In this document: positions 8,564 through 16,676 of the stretch, piece by piece
Layout: every line of letters begins with the position of its first letter
Numbering within the stretch: the stretch's first letter is position 1
NCBI RefSeq assembly: GCF_042675965.1
Contig: NZ_JBHTKJ010000013.1
Span: 43,192 to 107,191 of the forward strand
From: Virgibacillus_R byunsanensis
GTDB lineage: Bacteria > Bacillota > Bacilli > Bacillales > Amphibacillaceae
Length of the DNA: 64,000 nucleotides
Direction of reading: 5' to 3'
Notes under the pieces: model-generated
The model's input: the letters and a program-made list of their open reading frames with translations, nothing else
Databases searched by the model: none
Told to the model about the DNA's origin: nothing
Made by a program: the position numbers and the translations under genes

Positions 8564-8687
8564 TTTAAAATCCTCCTAACACTATTATTATTATAATTTT
8601 TGGAAGAATTATAGATATAATCTTAGAAAGTATTTCCTACTTCCGAGTGTAACAAATACATCAGAAAAAAGCACCAATAATAATTTA

Positions 8688-9446
8688 TTACCTATAACGA
8701 TGAATCACATCCTGACCACCAGTAATTTCAAAAACAGAACCTGTAATCATATCAGAGTCATCATCACATAAAAAAAGAATGGTTCTTGCAATATCTTCAC
8801 CAGTTCCAGATCGTCCTACCGGGGTATCATCATCAAAAATTTTTTTGCTGTCTTTTATTTGAGCTTCTTTCATAGCCCCCATAATATTTCCGGGACAGAC
8901 CATATTTGAAGTGATTTTATACTCAGCCTCTTCGAAAGCGATTGTTTTTGTCAATGAGACCAAGCCGCTTTTTGCTGCGGCAAACGCCGAACGATACAAC
9001 CAGCCGGATGCACTGTTTGCACCTTGAAATCCATAATTTATAATCCTGCCAAATTTTTGCTTACGCATGTATGGAACTGTTAACTTTAATAAATAGAAGA
9101 CTGCGTCCAGATTTCCTCGCATCATTTCCTGCCATTCTTCCTCAGAATAATCAAGTAGTTTTTTCCGCTCAAAAATGAATGGACCAGCGTTATTAATTAA
9201 ATAATCAATCCCTCCTTGATGCTTATTTGCAGCATCCACTAAGTCCTCCATATCCCTCTTTTGTGTAACATCAGCTTGTACGATATGTAATAAATCACTA
9301 TAGGCAGATAAATCTTCTTTAACCTGTAAAGACTTTTCAAGATTACTATGATATGTAGTGGTTACATGATGACCTGCCTTCAAGAAAGCTTCTATTACTT
9401 GCCTGCCAAGTCCAGAAGTTCCTGCAGTTATTAGAGCATGACCCAA
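8688..9446 (-). CDS. ytkK: SDR family oxidoreductase YtkK
   Basis: A short-chain dehydrogenase/reductase of 252 residues. The nucleotide-binding loop TAGTSGLGRQV is at the N-terminus, with NNAG in YLINNAGPF, and the catalytic YxxxK appears as Y-R-S-A-F-A-A-A-K: the Tyr and Lys are spaced wider than usual, with Ser/Phe in between, so the catalytic assignment is not certain. It starts at a TTG six bases after a strong aaagggggg site. It corresponds by position and similarity to B. subtilis ytkK. Substrate unknown. Confidence 0.85.
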   Translation of the reverse strand: MGHALITAGTSGLGRQVIEAFLKAGHHVTTTYHSNLEKSLQVKEDLSAYSDLLHIVQADVTQKRDMEDLVDAANKHQGGIDYLINNAGPFIFERKKLLDYSEEEWQEMMRGNLDAVFYLLKLTVPYMRKQKFGRIINYGFQGANSASGWLYRSAFAAAKSGLVSLTKTIAFEEAEYKITSNMVCPGNIMGAMKEAQIKDSKKIFDDDTPVGRSGTGEDIARTILFLCDDDSDMITGSVFEITGGQDVIHRYR

Positions 9447-9524
9447 TTTTCGCCCCCCTTTACAACAAAAAGAACCATCAATTTATATCTAAAATTATAT
9501 CATAATACAAGCCCCTAAAGGAAA

Positions 9525-9555
9525 ACAATCCATCCCCGTAGCAAGGATGGATTGT
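9525..9555 (-). terminator. Intrinsic terminator of the 9567-9734 gene
   Basis: Perfect 11-bp stem acaatccatcc / ggatggattgt, followed on the minus strand by tttcc. Confidence 0.75.
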
Positions 9556-9566
9556 CCTAATCATTA

Positions 9567-9734
9567 TTATTTTTTTTGGTTATTAAACGTGTATATGCCC
9601 CTATTATTGTGCAATTGGTCTTCTACTACGCCACTTTGATAACTTTCATTTAGTTGGTTTTGTACAGCTGCTACACCATCTTTATCCTCAAAAAACGTTT
9701 CTTTTTTCTGCTTCTTTTCTTTTTTTACCAACAC
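9567..9734 (-). CDS. Small charged hypothetical protein (YtzD position)
   Basis: A protein of about 55 residues, Lys/Glu-rich at the N-terminus (VKKEKKQKKETFFEDKDG) with a Gln/Asn-rich remainder. The start is ambiguous: an apparent ATG further upstream gives 64 residues, but a GGAGGTG site is inside that part, so GTG at 9734 or TTG at 9731 is more likely. It sits between ytkK and a stress-protein gene, where B. subtilis has ytzD. I cannot confirm homology. A terminator follows. No known function. Confidence 0.6.
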   Translation of the reverse strand: MLVKKEKKQKKETFFEDKDGVAAVQNQLNESYQSGVVEDQLHNNRGIYTFNNQKK

Positions 9735-9809
9735 CATCACCTCCATGCTTAGTGTGTCCACAAAATTGTAACTCTATCGATATTTTGGTTACCATATTTA
9801 GTAAAAAAG

Positions 9810-9840
9810 GCTTACTATACGACTGAAAAGGGTATATAAT
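9810..9840 (+). promoter_or_regulatory. Promoter of the universal stress protein gene, possibly SigB-dependent
   Basis: GCTTAC (9810-9815), 14 bases, GGGTAT (9830-9835) resembles the SigB consensus GTTTAA-N14-GGGTAT. A SigA-type TATAAT (9835-9840) overlaps it, but its -35 is poor. A dual promoter is possible. Confidence 0.5.
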
Positions 9841-9871
9841 AAATATAGAGAGATGAAAGGGGAGAGGAAGC

Positions 9872-10306
9872 ATGGATTTTGAATACAAGAATATTGTGGT
9901 TGCCGTTGACGGTTCTGAAGCATCAGAAAAGGCTTTTAAAAAATCATTAGATATTGTAAAACGCAACCATGCAAGGCTTATCCTCGCACATGTAGTTGAT
10001 TCGCGGACATTTGCTACAGCGGAAGCCTATGACCGCACCCTAGCAGAACGAGCAGAAGAATACGCAAAAGAACTATTAGACAGTTATGTTGAGAATGCCA
10101 AAACAGTAGGTGTTACAGACCTTGTACGATGTGTAGAATATGGTTCACCAAAAGTAAAAATTGCTAAAGATATTGCACAAAGCTTTGGTGCTGACTTAAT
10201 TATTTGCGGAGCAACAGGAATGAATGCTGTAGAACGTTTCCTGATTGGCAGCGTATCAGAGAGTATTACAAGGTATGCCAACTGTGACGTGTTAGTCATA
10301 CGATAA
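9872..10306 (+). CDS. Universal stress protein, UspA family
   Basis: A 144-residue single Usp domain. VAVDGSEASEKAF at the N-terminus and the ATP-binding signature G-2x-G-9x-G-S (GATGMNAVERFLIGS) near the C-terminus place it with ATP-binding UspA/MJ0577-type proteins. These are cytosolic proteins made under starvation or stress; their exact role is unknown. It has a good RBS (ggggagagg), is monocistronic, and is closed by a strong bidirectional terminator. Confidence 0.93.
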   Translation: MDFEYKNIVVAVDGSEASEKAFKKSLDIVKRNHARLILAHVVDSRTFATAEAYDRTLAERAEEYAKELLDSYVENAKTVGVTDLVRCVEYGSPKVKIAKDIAQSFGADLIICGATGMNAVERFLIGSVSESITRYANCDVLVIR

Positions 10307-10318
10307 GTTTCCATATTC

Positions 10319-10347
10319 AAAACGTCCTCCAATTGGGAGGACGTTTT
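10319..10347. terminator. Bidirectional terminator between usp and moaB
   Basis: 12-bp stem aaaacgtcctcc / ggaggacgtttt with a 5-nt loop, between convergent genes. Confidence 0.9.
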
Positions 10348-10348
10348 A

Positions 10349-10861
10349 TTATTCTATATCCTTTTTCACTTCTTTAACAGTGTGTGAGAGCTCCGGTAAA
10401 ATTAATTTATTCATAGCCAGTTTCACTGCTCCAGATGAACCTGGTGTGGCAAATATAACGGTATGATTACTAACACCTGCTAAAGCTCGTGAAAGTATAG
10501 CAGCAGAACCAATGTCCTCTTGATAGCTTAACATCCTGAATAGCTCACCGAATCCCGACATTTCTTTATCAAGCATGTTTTTGATAGTCTCAATGGTAAC
10601 ATCTCGAAAAGAAACTCCTGTACCACCATTGGTTAAAATGACATCAACATCCTGATTGTTCCGTCCAGTATCAATCATATTTTTAATTGCAGACCTTTCA
10701 TCAGGTACTATTTCTTTCAGAACAATCCGATGACCAGCTTGTTCTAACAGTTTAACCATTAAGTTCCCACTTTTGTCTGTTTTGTCAGTCCTTGTATCAC
10801 TAACTGTTATAATCATACAATTTACAGATAACTGATTGTTTTTATGTTCCTTAACAGACAT
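10349..10861 (-). CDS. moaB: MoaB/MogA family molybdopterin-binding protein
   Basis: A 170-residue protein of the MoaB/Mog family with the family signatures TVSDTRT, GGTGVSFRDVTIE and FATPGSSGAVKLAM. The family adenylylates molybdopterin in molybdenum cofactor synthesis. No other moa/moe gene lies in the window, as also in the B. subtilis moaB-ackA neighbourhood, so a stand-alone role is possible. It is likely the last gene of ytxK-ackA-moaB, 23 bp after ackA. Confidence 0.9.
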   Translation of the reverse strand: MSVKEHKNNQLSVNCMIITVSDTRTDKTDKSGNLMVKLLEQAGHRIVLKEIVPDERSAIKNMIDTGRNNQDVDVILTNGGTGVSFRDVTIETIKNMLDKEMSGFGELFRMLSYQEDIGSAAILSRALAGVSNHTVIFATPGSSGAVKLAMNKLILPELSHTVKEVKKDIE

Positions 10862-10884
10862 ACCCTTTCTCCCCTCTTTTATAA

Positions 10885-12075
10885 CTAACTATCGGAAGTT
10901 AAGCGTACCGTATCACGCGCTATCATAACTTCTTCATTCGTTGGGATAATCATCACTTTAACTGGTGAATGTGGGTAGCTTATAAATGCTTCTTTACCAC
11001 GAACCTTATTTAATTTAGGATCCCAATAAACACCCATGAACTCTAATCCGGTTAAAACTTTCTCACGAATCGTATCACTGTTTTCCCCAACTCCAGCAGT
11101 AAATATAATAGCATCGACTCCAGACATTCTTGCCGCATACGAGCCTAAATATTTGTGAATACGAGCAGCAAAGACTTCTAGTGCAAGTTCTGCACGATCA
11201 TCATCTAAAGCGTGTTGTTCGATGTCACGTAAATCGCTGGAAAACCCTGATAATGCTAGCATTCCACTCTTTTTATTCAGTACTTCAATTACATCAAAAG
11301 CAGATTGACCTGTTTTCTCCATGATGTAGGGTATCAATGCAGGGTCAATATTCCCAGAACGTGTACCCATTGTGACTCCAGCTAGCGGTGTGAAACCCAT
11401 TGACGTGTCAATAGAACGCCCTTGTTCAATGGCTGCTATACTCGCCCCATTTCCCAAGTGACACGAAATTAAACGCAATTGCTCTAATGGCATTCCAAGC
11501 ATTTCAGCTGCCCGTTGTGAAACATATTTATGTGAGGTCCCATGAAAACCATATTTTCGGATTCCATATTTTTCATAATATTCATATGGTAAGCTATATA
11601 AATATGATTTCTCCGGCATCGTTTGGTGAAAAGCTGTATCAAATACAGCGACCATGGGAATATTTGGTAAAATTTCTTGAAATGCACGAATTCCTGTAAG
11701 ATTAGCCGGATTGTGTAATGGAGCTAATTCTGATACTTCATCTATTGTTTGTATAACTTCTTCAGTGATTTTTACTGAATCATTAAAATTCTCTCCACCA
11801 TGAACTACACGATGTCCAATAGCATCAATTTCCTCTAAGGATTGTATGATCCCTGAAGCCTTTAACTTTTCAAGTAAATGTTTAACTGCCTGTTCGTGAT
11901 TAGGTATATCATTCACCATTTTATCTTTATTATCGTTTATCTCCATAGTAAAGACAGAATCAGAAATCCCTATTCGCTCGATTAAGCCTTTAGCCATTAC
12001 CTCTTCCATGGGCATTTGAATCAACTGAAATTTTAATGAAGAACTACCAGCATTTATAGCTAAAACATTACTCAA
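10885..12075 (-). CDS. ackA: Acetate kinase
   Basis: A 396-residue acetate kinase (ASKHA fold) interconverting acetate + ATP and acetyl phosphate + ADP in overflow metabolism. The N-terminal signature VLAINAGSSSLKFQL, the catalytic region GHRVVHGGE, FDTAFHQTMP, HLGNGASIAAI and the C-terminal FTAGVGENS are all intact. It starts at TTG behind aaggag. It lies 23 bp downstream of ytxK and is probably cotranscribed. CcpA control is known in B. subtilis, but I could not find a convincing cre site here. Confidence 0.97.
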   Translation of the reverse strand: MSNVLAINAGSSSLKFQLIQMPMEEVMAKGLIERIGISDSVFTMEINDNKDKMVNDIPNHEQAVKHLLEKLKASGIIQSLEEIDAIGHRVVHGGENFNDSVKITEEVIQTIDEVSELAPLHNPANLTGIRAFQEILPNIPMVAVFDTAFHQTMPEKSYLYSLPYEYYEKYGIRKYGFHGTSHKYVSQRAAEMLGMPLEQLRLISCHLGNGASIAAIEQGRSIDTSMGFTPLAGVTMGTRSGNIDPALIPYIMEKTGQSAFDVIEVLNKKSGMLALSGFSSDLRDIEQHALDDDRAELALEVFAARIHKYLGSYAARMSGVDAIIFTAGVGENSDTIREKVLTGLEFMGVYWDPKLNKVRGKEAFISYPHSPVKVMIIPTNEEVMIARDTVRLTSDS

Positions 12076-12098
12076 TGAAGCTCAACTCCTTCTTGGAT

Positions 12099-13085
12099 CT
12101 ATTTGCTATTATACGTAGAAAACCAAGCATTCATCTGGCTTAATATATCCTCCATAGCTTTCGTATTTTTAAATGAAGGAAGTTTAACAAGCAAAGGTTG
12201 TTTCGGAGTAACTGTATTTTCGCCTTTCTTTTGTAAAACTAGAATACTCTTACTATTTTTTTCTGATTTAAAGGCACTTTCAGGTAATTGTAAGACTCCT
12301 ACAATATGTGCATACTCATGTAAAAAAGTATGAAGTTTATCTGATTGGTCACTTTCAAACAGAAAACTTGGAATAACAAATATTAGGTATCCACCATCCT
12401 TTGTATAACGTAAACTTTGCTCCATGAGAAGGTGATGAGAGTAAGAATGACCAGTATCAGCCTTAAGCTCGAAATCATTAGCTCGAACGTCATCTGGATA
12501 GTACCCTATTGGCAAGTCAGCAACTACTAAGTCAACTGGATCTAATAAAAATGGTGTTAAACTATCCTGGTGGAAGAATTCAACCTGCTTCTTCTGTAAG
12601 TTTGCATTCAGCAATGAGAGTTTAATTAATGTTGGGTCCACCTCACTTGCAAGAGCATCGACCTGTTGCTTCAAGTGGTCCAAAACAACCGTTAATAAAT
12701 TAGCAGTTCCACTTACAGGGTCAAAAATACGCAGGTTCTCTTTAGGTTCTGTCACCTTCTCTGCAAGATATCCTACGATTAAAGCAACAGTATCAGGCGT
12801 CATTAAATGCTGTTGTTGAGTCGATCCCTTCATTCCTTTTAGAATAGCAAGCTGTGTTGCCTTACGAATATCTTCCGTATTGTAAGCAGCAGTGTCTATA
12901 TTTTTTAGCTGATTTTGTAATTTATGCGTTAATATATCATCAATCTCCTCCGAAACATTCTGGTGAAAAAGTGTTTCAAACGAAACTGCTAAGCTATCTA
13001 AGTATGGTTCATTTTCATGCTGTTGAATTGTTTCTGTTGTTTGGTCAATCCATTCGAATAACGTTTCTACATTTGATTTATTCAT
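12099..13085 (-). CDS. ytxK: Class I SAM-dependent methyltransferase YtxK
   Basis: A 328-residue protein resembling N6-adenine DNA methyltransferases of type I systems: SAM motif IFDPVSGTANLLTVVL and, in place of NPPY, the sequence VVADLPIGYYP. A catalytic (N/D)-P-P-(Y/F) is therefore modified to DLPI, as in YtxK proteins, and DNA methylation is uncertain. No restriction or specificity subunit is nearby. It is the first gene of ytxK-ackA-moaB. Its upstream region contains a structured repeat. Confidence 0.85.
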   Translation of the reverse strand: MNKSNVETLFEWIDQTTETIQQHENEPYLDSLAVSFETLFHQNVSEEIDDILTHKLQNQLKNIDTAAYNTEDIRKATQLAILKGMKGSTQQQHLMTPDTVALIVGYLAEKVTEPKENLRIFDPVSGTANLLTVVLDHLKQQVDALASEVDPTLIKLSLLNANLQKKQVEFFHQDSLTPFLLDPVDLVVADLPIGYYPDDVRANDFELKADTGHSYSHHLLMEQSLRYTKDGGYLIFVIPSFLFESDQSDKLHTFLHEYAHIVGVLQLPESAFKSEKNSKSILVLQKKGENTVTPKQPLLVKLPSFKNTKAMEDILSQMNAWFSTYNSK

Positions 13086-13163
13086 TATTTATCCTCCGTT
13101 CCATCCTGCTAAAGCGTTTCTATTGTACCAAAATAAAGGTGGGGATGTACAAATAAAGGTATC

Positions 13164-13345
13164 AAACAAAAGGAAAGCGCCTTGAATGACAAGACAAATA
13201 TAAGCAGGTCGCGTAGTGTGGATACCTTTAAGTTGATCTGCTTATACCTCGGGTGTCTAAGCACTGGACGATGAAAACGTCACGTCCTTGAAAATCTGTG
13301 CGATGCTACGTTTTAAAGAAGCATTCCTTATCCTGTACGTTTTAG
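13164..13345 (+). repeat. Mosaic structured intergenic repeat, copy 2
   Basis: Starts aaacaaaaggaaagcgcc, carries the module gcgtagtgtgga flanked by a perfect 9-bp stem tataagcag (13199-13207)/ctgcttata (13238-13246), then the second module starting cacgtccttgaaaa and ending attccttatcctgtacg. The usual tail ttataatttcctaagca is missing, so the copy looks 3'-truncated. It fills the ytxK-tpx gap. Confidence 0.82.
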
Positions 13346-13384
13346 CTATGACTTTTCAAATTATACTTTCATTACTTATAATAA

Positions 13385-13418
13385 AAATCTCCCCCACTTA
13401 TTGTAGTGAGGGAGATTT
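13385..13418 (-). terminator. Intrinsic terminator of tpx
   Basis: aaatctccccc..cact pairs with agtgagggagattt, next to the tpx stop on the minus strand, with a following T-run. Confidence 0.85.
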
Positions 13419-13426
13419 ACTTTGAC

Positions 13427-13927
13427 TTATTTAGCAGCCTGAGCAGCTTTTAATGCTTCATCATAATCTGGATGGTTCGTTACTTCTTTTACATACTCTA
13501 CATATGTTACTTTGTCGTTAGAGTCTACAACAAATATAGATCTTGATAGCAATCGTAATTCCTTAATTAACACACCATATTTTTCACCGAAATCTGCATC
13601 GCGATGGTCTGATAACGTTTCTAATTTTGTAATATCATTAGCTGAAGACCAACGTTTCTGCGCAAATGGCAAGTCCATACTAATTGTTAAAACTTGTACG
13701 TTTTCAATTTTGTCTGCTTCCTCATTAAATCGTTTTGTCTGTTCAGCACAAACGCCAGTATCAATGGACGGTACAACACTAATTAACTTTACTTTTCCTT
13801 TATAGTCATCGAAGTTGGCCTCTTTTAAGTCGTTTGTCAACACTTTAAAGTTTTGTGCCTGATCCCCGACTTTAATTTCTGTACCCACAAGTGTGACAGG
13901 TTCTTGATGGAATGTAACATTAGCCAT
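13427..13927 (-). CDS. tpx: Thiol peroxidase Tpx without the resolving cysteine
   Basis: A 166-residue atypical 2-Cys peroxiredoxin (Tpx) that reduces hydroperoxides. The peroxidatic Cys is in SIDTGVCAEQT. In most Tpx proteins the resolving Cys follows FAQKR(F/W)C; here the sequence is FAQKRWSS, and the codon is TCT (Ser). No other Cys exists in the protein. The start is placed at ATG 13927 (MANVTF), ten bases behind aggagg; an upstream ATG at 13936 abuts the RBS. Conserved LSDHRDADFGEKYGV supports the family call. It is probably cytosolic and monocistronic. Confidence 0.95.
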   Translation of the reverse strand: MANVTFHQEPVTLVGTEIKVGDQAQNFKVLTNDLKEANFDDYKGKVKLISVVPSIDTGVCAEQTKRFNEEADKIENVQVLTISMDLPFAQKRWSSANDITKLETLSDHRDADFGEKYGVLIKELRLLSRSIFVVDSNDKVTYVEYVKEVTNHPDYDEALKAAQAAK

Positions 13928-14009
13928 ATGAATCATTCCTCCTAAAAATTTACTTTCTATATAATTAAATTATGAAGAAGTACAAGTCATATGTCCAATG
14001 ATTCAAATC

Positions 14010-14543
14010 TTAAATGTCATAATTTGAACGTTCATTTTGTTGTTTATTCTCTTTTCCCTTTTTCTCATCCTTGGATTTATCCTGGTCTTGGTCTTTATCT
14101 TTATTTTTATCTTGGTCTTTATCCTTTTCTTTGCCTTGGTTTGAACCGATTGATTGCGTTGCTTCTTTCAGCATTTGTTGGATCTTATCTACAGCTTGAG
14201 GTGCAAAGTCAATCATCTTTTCATATATATGTGTACTTTGATCTAAATGCACCATTTTCACACCTCGATCACTTACAATTAAAAATGCTACAGGTGTTAT
14301 CGAGACACCTCCACCACTACCACCTCCAAATGGAAGTACATCTTCACTTGAATCACCTGAACTTTGAGATGGACTAAATTCACTTCCACCTGCAGCAAAG
14401 CCAAACCCAAGTTTAGATACTGGAATAATCACACTTCCATCTGGAGATTCAACTGGGTCACCAATAATCGTATTTACTTCAATCATATCCTTTAAACTTT
14501 CCATTGCTGTAGTCATTAAGCCTTGAATCGGGTGCTCATCCAT
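14010..14543 (-). CDS. ytfJ: Sporulation protein YtfJ (GerW family)
   Basis: A 177-residue GerW/YtfJ protein: HPIQGLMTTAMESLKDMIEV at the N-terminus, IIGDPVESPDGSVIIPVSK, the Gly/Ser-rich loop GGGSGGGVSITPVAFLIV, then a long Lys/Asp-rich tail with repeated KDKDQD units. YtfJ is forespore-expressed in B. subtilis and needed for normal germination with alanine. It sits 11 bp after ytfI and is probably cotranscribed with it. Confidence 0.92.
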   Translation of the reverse strand: MDEHPIQGLMTTAMESLKDMIEVNTIIGDPVESPDGSVIIPVSKLGFGFAAGGSEFSPSQSSGDSSEDVLPFGGGSGGGVSITPVAFLIVSDRGVKMVHLDQSTHIYEKMIDFAPQAVDKIQQMLKEATQSIGSNQGKEKDKDQDKNKDKDQDQDKSKDEKKGKENKQQNERSNYDI

Positions 14544-14554
14544 TTTAATCCTCC

Positions 14555-15145
14555 TTAAATAAGTGCCTTCTCTTTTAATGGAACTTTCCGCATCACTTTA
14601 ATAAGCGCGTATATAGCTTTTACTAATCTGATCGATACCATACAATCCAATTTTGAATGTATGTATTTATGTTGATAATGGGGAATAACTTTAAGGTCGG
14701 GCTCACATTTAAACGAACTTTTATTATATAAAAGACCTGTAATTACACCCTTTAGTGTCCATACACCTCCAACCGTTATTCCAGTGGTACTAGCTTCTCC
14801 AGTACCTATATGAGTACTCCAATCGATACGGTGAAAATACAAATTTCGTAATAACATAATAATCATTGCATTCGCTTCTCGGCTTTGATCGATAGCTTTT
14901 TGAAATCCATTATATATATACTTTAAGCTTTCAAGAAAACTTTTATTCTTAAACAAGTGCCAAATTTCGGGACGGTCACTAGTTGTCAGTTCAATATCTT
15001 TTGTCAGTAGTCGAATTCTATACATATAAACACTAACCACTAGAGTTTGATCGTCTTTTTTATATGTGTATTTACATGATATATATATCTTTGAAAGAAG
15101 AATGATAACCATTAAGATGACAACACCCAACAAGATCCAAACCAC
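14555..15145 (-). CDS. ytfI: DUF2953 domain protein YtfI
   Basis: A protein of about 196 residues with one N-terminal membrane helix (VVWILLGVVILMVIILLSK) and a DUF2953 body (WSTHIGTGEASTTGITVGG and SSFKCEPDLKVIPHYQ). The first possible start (TTG 15154) immediately abuts the aaggag site, so the GTG at 15145 is preferred. The position directly upstream of ytfJ matches B. subtilis. Function unknown; probably sporulation-linked by association. Confidence 0.85.
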   Translation of the reverse strand: MVWILLGVVILMVIILLSKIYISCKYTYKKDDQTLVVSVYMYRIRLLTKDIELTTSDRPEIWHLFKNKSFLESLKYIYNGFQKAIDQSREANAMIIMLLRNLYFHRIDWSTHIGTGEASTTGITVGGVWTLKGVITGLLYNKSSFKCEPDLKVIPHYQHKYIHSKLDCMVSIRLVKAIYALIKVMRKVPLKEKALI

Positions 15146-15299
15146 TATATCCAACTCCTTAGTAAAAAATGTAACCTACTACTATTTTGATACAATTTTC
15201 CATATTTAAACAGGTCACTTCAATATACTGGGATATATAACTTCTTAATGATAATATAAATACGCATACAACTCTTCATATTGGAGGTTTGATTCAAAA

Positions 15300-16100
15300 A
15301 TGCCAAATCGCAAAAACATATTCTTTTATTATTCAAAAGATCAAGATCTTGAAAAAAAGTTAGAACCCTTGTTCGATCTAGCACAGAAAAATAATTTCAC
15401 CCTTGTAGATCGTTCTCAAGATGCTAATATAATAATGAGTGTTGGTGGAGATGGGGTATTCTTACAGGCTGTTCGTAAAACTGGATTCAGACAGGATTGT
15501 TTATACACGGGATTAACACGATCTGATGAATTGGGACTTTACTGTGACTTCAATTTAGATAATTTCTCTGAAATGCTGCATCAAATGGAATATGAGGAGA
15601 TGGAAGTAAGAAGATTTCCGGTGATAAATGTTCAAGTAAATGATGAAATCTCTTTTGAATGTCTAAATGAGGTGAGTATTCGTTCCACTATCATTAAAAC
15701 CATTGCTATGAATGTTTATATAGATAACAATCATTTTGAAACATTTCGTGGAGATGGGTTAATTGTGGCAACCCCAACAGGTAGCACAGGATATAATAAA
15801 TCCGTGCAGGGGGCTGTAATCGATCCAAAGATACCTTGTTTACAAGTCTCTGAATTAGCATCCCTAAATAATAATCGATATCGGACACTCGGTTCGTCGT
15901 TTGTATTAAACAAAGACAGGAAATTAACCTTAGATATTATTCAAGACGGAAATGATTATCCAGTTGTAGGGCTTGATAATGAAGCCTATTCTATACGAAA
16001 CATAAAAAATATAACCGTATCATTAAGTGACAAAGTTATTAAAACCGTGAAACTAAAAGATAATTCCTACTGGGACCGAGTAAAAAGAACGTTTTTGTAA
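15300..16100 (+). CDS. nadK: NAD kinase (NadK2/YtdI type)
   Basis: A 266-residue ATP-NAD kinase making NADP+. The GGDG motif (MSVGGDGVFLQAV), the conserved NEVSIRST region and TPTGSTGYNKS are present. It is the shorter second-paralogue type known in Bacillus as ytdI/nadK2. It is monocistronic, divergent from ytfI, with RBS ttggaggttt. The stop codon is directly followed by structured repeat copy 3. Confidence 0.95.
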   Translation: MPNRKNIFFYYSKDQDLEKKLEPLFDLAQKNNFTLVDRSQDANIIMSVGGDGVFLQAVRKTGFRQDCLYTGLTRSDELGLYCDFNLDNFSEMLHQMEYEEMEVRRFPVINVQVNDEISFECLNEVSIRSTIIKTIAMNVYIDNNHFETFRGDGLIVATPTGSTGYNKSVQGAVIDPKIPCLQVSELASLNNNRYRTLGSSFVLNKDRKLTLDIIQDGNDYPVVGLDNEAYSIRNIKNITVSLSDKVIKTVKLKDNSYWDRVKRTFL

Positions 16101-16636
16101 AGAACAAAAGCTAGAAGCGCCCGTATAGCGACGTATGGGCTGCGCCCGCGCATCGCGGGTGGGTCGACGTTGCCGCCGAAAGCGGCGAAGTTAGTCGATC
16201 TTCCAAATCCGTATGAGATTCACTCCAGAGTATAAGATTCACTCTGACTTTCGCCATTATTGGCGAAAAGTCAAGTTCATCTAAAAGGAAACATGCCCCT
16301 TCATAGGGGTATGCCGACGTTGGGCCGGGAGCCCGCTTTTAGTCGGCCTTCCTTTGCTAAGCGAATCGATGTTGACTTATCGTAAGGAGGATAAGGAAGC
16401 CCACTAGCAGTACGGGCGCTGGCCGATGAAAACGCCACGTCCTTGAAAAAGAAAAGCACTTTTTCTGCGTGCGATACTTTTTCAGGGAAGCTTTCCTTAT
16501 CCTGTGGTGTCATCGGCACTAGTACGTCCTGTACGTCGGAGCTGGACGTGGCTTAAGCAGTTAATAAAATATCCACTGGCTCCTAATTTTATAATTTTAA
16601 TAAATTACTCACAGGCACCTAATAATTTCCTAAGAA
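16101..16636 (+). repeat. Mosaic structured intergenic repeat, copy 3 (longest)
   Basis: At 536 bp the largest copy, and composite. It begins agaacaaaagctag at the base after the nadK stop, then the GC palindrome, gccgccgaaagcggcgaag, atgccccttcataggggtat, the cgatgttgacttatcg block and gggcgctgg. It continues with an inserted second module bounded by gccacgtcc and ggacgtggc, and finishes with tatccactggc and an AT-rich tail ending cctaag. No gene fits the gap 16101-16656. Confidence 0.9.
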
Positions 16637-16639
16637 ACA

Positions 16640-16676
16640 AAAAATTCTTATCATGATTAACCATGATAAGAATTTT
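16640..16676 (-). terminator. Terminator overlapping the 3' end of ytcJ
   Basis: Stem aaaattcttatcatg / catgataagaatttt. The 3' arm contains the last codons and stop of ytcJ; A/T runs on both sides allow bidirectional action, including for nadK. Confidence 0.85.

Noticed and set aside
9688..9966. Minus-strand 92-codon frame overlapping the usp start and the small YtzD-position gene
   Set aside because: Antisense to a well-supported gene with good RBS and promoter; composition is that of a shadow frame.
13105..13124. Possible cre site (gctaaagcgtttcta) upstream of ytxK-ackA
   Set aside because: Only about 9 of 14 consensus positions match and the TG..CA ends are missing; too weak to annotate.
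13991..14377. Plus-strand frame opposite ytfJ rich in Leu/Tyr
   Set aside because: Mirror of the KDKDQD repeats of ytfJ; no RBS.
16301..16519. 72-codon open frame on the minus strand inside repeat copy 3
   Set aside because: It lies wholly within the structured repeat, has no convincing RBS, and similar frames in other copies are broken, so it is not a gene.
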